A stretch of 64,000 bases of DNA from Thalassobius sp. Cn5-15. Its GTDB lineage: Bacteria > Pseudomonadota > Alphaproteobacteria > Rhodobacterales > Rhodobacteraceae. The DNA lies in contig NZ_JAKRGF010000002.1 of the NCBI RefSeq assembly GCF_022347685.1, forward strand, positions 248,001-312,000, read 5' to 3'. The translations under genes were made by a program, and so were the position numbers. This document shows, in pieces, positions 61,582-64,000 of the stretch; the first letter of the stretch is position 1; the number at the start of each line of letters is the position of its first letter. A model generated the notes under the pieces. That model searched no databases, was not told where the DNA came from, and saw only the letters and a list, made by a program, of their open reading frames with translations.

Positions 61582-63225
61582 ATGTCTGAGTTGCGTGACG
61601 CCGCATTGAAATCCAAAGCCTGGCCGTTCGAGGAGGCCCGGAAGCTGGTCAAGCGTTACGCAAAGGGCGCACCTGAAAAGGGCTATGTGCTGTTTGAAAC
61701 CGGCTATGGCCCGTCGGGCCTGCCGCATATCGGCACCTTTGGCGAGGTGGCGCGCACCACGATGATCAAACGCGCCTTTGAGGTGATCAGCGATATCCCC
61801 ACCAAACTGATCTGTTTTTCCGACGATCTGGACGGCATGCGCAAGGTGCCGGGCAACGTGCCGAACGCCGACAGCCTGCATGAACATCTGCAAAAACCGC
61901 TGACCTCGGTGCCCGATCCCTTTGGTGAGTATGAGAGCTTTGGCCATCACAACAACGCCATGCTGCGCCGCTTTCTGGATACCTTCGGGTTTGAGTACGA
62001 ATTCTACTCGGCCAAAGAGTTCTACGAATCCGGTCAGTTTGATGAGGTTCTGAAACGCGCGGTCGAGAAGTATGATGACGTGATGGCCATCATGCTGAAA
62101 TCCCTGCGCGAAGAGCGCGCCGCGACGTATTCCATCTTTCTGCCGATCCATCCTGAAACCGGCCGTGTTCTTTACGTGCCGATGAAAAAGGTCTGTGCAG
62201 AGACGTATACCATCACCTTTGATGATGAGGACGGCAAGGAATGGACCCTCCCCGTCACCGGCGGCACCGTGAAATTGCAGTGGAAGCCAGACTTCGGCGC
62301 CCGCTGGGCCGCGCTGGGGGTGGATTTTGAAATGTATGGCAAGGACCATTCGACCAACACACCGATCTATGACGGCATCTGCCGCGTGCTGGGCCAGCGC
62401 GCGCCAGAACACTTCACTTATGAGCTGTTTCTGGATGCCAACGGGCAGAAGATCTCTAAAACCTCCGGCAACGGTATTTCGATCGACGAATGGCTGACCT
62501 ACGCCCCGACCGAGAGCCTCGCCTACTTCATGTATCAAAAGCCCAAAACCGCCAAGCGGATGCATTTTGACGTGATCCCCAAGGCGATGGATGAATACCA
62601 CCAGCAACTGCGCGCTTATGCCGGTCAGGACGTGAAGGCACAGCTGAACAACCCCGTCTGGCACATCCATTCCGGTGACGTGCCTGCATCGGATATGGTT
62701 GTTCCCTTCTCGATGCTCTTGAACCTCGCCTCCGTCGCGGGTGCGGACGACAAGGCGCAGCTTTGGGGTTTCATCCAGCGCTATGCGCCTGACGCCTCGC
62801 CCGAAGCAAACCCGCAACTGGATGCTGCGGCAGGCTATGCGGTGCGTTACTACAACGACTTCGTGAAGCCGGAAAAAGTGTTCCGTGCGCCGACCGATCA
62901 GGAACGCGCCGCACTGGAAGATCTGCAAGCAGCTTTTGCCTCCGCAGAAGTCGCGTTGGAGCAGATCGCCAAGAAAAACGCCATGATGGGAAATGAGGAC
63001 GCGCTGCCAGAGGCAGACTTCACCGATGGTGATTTCCTGCAGTCGGTGGTCTTTGCCGTCGGCAAAAACCACGGATTTGAAAACCTGCGTGATTGGTTCA
63101 AAGCACTTTACGAGGTGCTGCTGGGGCAATCCCAGGGTCCGCGTTTCGGCTCCTTCGCAGCCCTTTATGGTGCAGCAGAGACCGTGGCGTTGATCGATCA
63201 GGGTCTGAAGGGCGAGTTGTCCTAA
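61582..63225 (+). CDS. lysS: Lysyl-tRNA synthetase, class I
   Basis: The 547-residue enzyme is the class I LysRS typical of alphaproteobacteria and archaea, not the class II form of enterobacteria. The HIGH motif appears as LPHIGTFGE near residue 49 and the KMSKS motif as [10 protein letters not shown] near 289. ETGYGPSG and [15 protein letters not shown] are also class I patterns. It charges tRNA-Lys in the cytoplasm. The conventional gene name for class I forms varies; I use lysS. Confidence 0.94.
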   Translation: MSELRDAALKSKAWPFEEARKLVKRYAKGAPEKGYVLFETGYGPSGLPHIGTFGEVARTTMIKRAFEVISDIPTKLICFSDDLDGMRKVPGNVPNADSLHEHLQKPLTSVPDPFGEYESFGHHNNAMLRRFLDTFGFEYEFYSAKEFYESGQFDEVLKRAVEKYDDVMAIMLKSLREERAATYSIFLPIHPETGRVLYVPMKKVCAETYTITFDDEDGKEWTLPVTGGTVKLQWKPDFGARWAALGVDFEMYGKDHSTNTPIYDGICRVLGQRAPEHFTYELFLDANGQKISKTSGNGISIDEWLTYAPTESLAYFMYQKPKTAKRMHFDVIPKAMDEYHQQLRAYAGQDVKAQLNNPVWHIHSGDVPASDMVVPFSMLLNLASVAGADDKAQLWGFIQRYAPDASPEANPQLDAAAGYAVRYYNDFVKPEKVFRAPTDQERAALEDLQAAFASAEVALEQIAKKNAMMGNEDALPEADFTDGDFLQSVVFAVGKNHGFENLRDWFKALYEVLLGQSQGPRFGSFAALYGAAETVALIDQGLKGELS

Positions 63226-63321
63226 GCACCCGAGGGCGATCAATCTGGCGACACATGCCGTGCGCGCCTACAGATTTGACGAACACTTTGGCGGGCCTAC
63301 CTGAATATCAGGAGGCCCGCC

Positions 63322-63726
63322 ATGCGTTTGATCCCTGCCCTAGTGTTCACCCTGACCCTCGCCCTGCCACGCCCGCTGTGGGCGGAGCCAGAGACGGCGA
63401 AACAGGTGATCCGCGATCAGATCGCAGCCTTTCAAGTGGATGATTTCGCCACCGCTTTCAGCTTTGCCAGTGCCAAAGTCCAAGGGCTGTTTCGCACGCC
63501 GCAGAACTTCGGCCAGATGGTACAACGCGGCTATCCGATGGTCTGGCGCCCCACAGCACTGACCTTTCTATCCGCCAAAGCTCACCCCGGCGGGGTGGTG
63601 CAAAGCATCGAGGTGCAGGACCGCAAAGGCCGACGCTATGTGCTGGATTATCTGGTGCTGGAAACGGATGCGGGCTGGCGCATTGATGGCGTCTTCTTAC
63701 GCCCGCCCTCAGACGTGGGCGCCTAA
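63322..63726 (+). CDS. DUF4864 exported protein
   Basis: The 134-residue protein has a signal peptide (residues 1-21, ending PLWAEP) and the DUF4864 pattern: VIRDQIAAFQVDDFATAFSFASAKVQGLFRTPQNFGQMVQRGYPMVW, followed by RRYVLDYLVLETDAGWRIDGVFL. The family resembles small exported SnoaL-like folds; its role is unknown. It is transcribed alone upstream of the gene cut by the window edge. Confidence 0.85.
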   Translation: MRLIPALVFTLTLALPRPLWAEPETAKQVIRDQIAAFQVDDFATAFSFASAKVQGLFRTPQNFGQMVQRGYPMVWRPTALTFLSAKAHPGGVVQSIEVQDRKGRRYVLDYLVLETDAGWRIDGVFLRPPSDVGA

Positions 63727-63824
63727 TACACCGACCGCGCAACACCCACCGTCACGGTGGGCCAAAGTGCCCTTAACCCTTGTCCTCTAGATCTGTTCCC
63801 CACTTCGCTGAAAAGGGACATCCG

Positions 63825-64000
63825 ATGAACAAGGCAATCACCGACGGCATCACCTTCACCCCCCGCGCGTTTGAGTTTGGGCTGGATCAATGGTCCAGCG
63901 GCGACGGCACGCCCGGCACCCCAACCTATGACGGCGCGGCCAATGCGGCCTTTGTGCCCGCAGACGCAGATTTTGGCGGCTGTCTGGAATTGCTGAAAAC
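63825..64000 (+). CDS. Group-specific protein, cut by window edge
   Basis: The frame runs off the right edge after 58 codons. It starts MNKAITDGITFTPRAFEFG and continues with DQWSSGDGTPGTPTYDGAANAAFVPAD, after an AAGGGA ribosome site. I do not identify a family, though the WSSGDGTPGTPTYDGA stretch with small and aromatic residues resembles the N-terminus of secreted beta-rich proteins in roseobacters. No signal peptide is visible. Confidence 0.55.
   Translation, partial: MNKAITDGITFTPRAFEFGLDQWSSGDGTPGTPTYDGAANAAFVPADADFGGCLELLK

Noticed and set aside
61435-63243. 602-codon minus-strand frame over lysS
   Set aside because: It is the complement of a codon-biased high-GC gene; lysS has both class I synthetase motifs in the other strand.

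Overview
The window looks like chromosome of a marine alphaproteobacterium of the Rhodobacterales (Roseobacter group). The evidence is the conserved block miaB-phoH-ybeY-corC-lnt-metK-trmB, the order aroA-cmk-rpsA-ihfB-lapA-trpF-trpB, a SAM/SAH-type riboswitch in front of metK, a class I lysyl-tRNA synthetase, and several families typical of this group (DUF817, DUF2237, DUF4344, DUF4864). No species can be named from sequence alone.

Bases 1-724 are the left flank and carry the end of an HNH endonuclease gene. Bases 725-11188 are a roughly 10.5 kb integrative element inserted at the 3' end of a tRNA-Ser(GCU) gene. An 18-bp direct repeat (attL 725-742, attR 11171-11188) bounds it, and three pairs of matching candidate arm sites lie just inside both ends. 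It carries a tyrosine integrase next to the tRNA, an XRE regulator facing a three-gene operon of unknown small proteins across palindromic operators, a ribbon-helix-helix protein, two serine-recombinase-family proteins, and an orphan zinc-finger DNA methyltransferase. Its cargo is an AT-rich operon of three membrane proteins (unknown polytopic protein, UbiA-type prenyltransferase, DedA/VTT-like protein). No conjugation, replication or phage structural genes are recognisable.

From 11.3 to 24 kb come core and group-specific genes: ychF, a VOC protein, trpA, an FMN-dependent L-lactate dehydrogenase, a sulfotransferase-like protein, rplY-pth, a serine beta-lactamase-fold protein, DUF2237, a membrane-anchored LuxR-type regulator with two secreted Asp-rich PepSY-like proteins, and a DUF4344 metallopeptidase. 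From 22.8 to 34.4 kb the minus strand carries trpB, a GNAT protein, trpF, lapA, ihfB, DUF1963, rpsA, a nitroreductase, cmk and aroA. The trp genes are therefore split, with trpA about 9 kb from trpB and on the other strand.

From 34.6 to 46.2 kb the plus strand carries miaB, an OmpA-domain protein and lipoprotein sharing a small domain, phoH, ybeY, corC, lnt, metK, trmB and glyA, with nadK on the minus strand. From 46.2 to 48 kb lies a PspA/YiaA-B stress operon facing a TetR regulator, with four copies of one 13-bp palindrome as likely operators.

The last part (48-64 kb) holds DUF817, an alpha/beta hydrolase, lepA, a universal stress protein, an L,D-transpeptidase, a DUF4145 protein, ettA, a MarR-GNAT fusion, nadD, dacB (PBP4), an unknown membrane protein, a TerB-like protein, lysS, DUF4864 and a gene cut by the window edge. 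Two copies of a covarying palindromic element lie at 53.85 and 56.52 kb. Most operons end in clear GC-rich hairpin plus T-run terminators.
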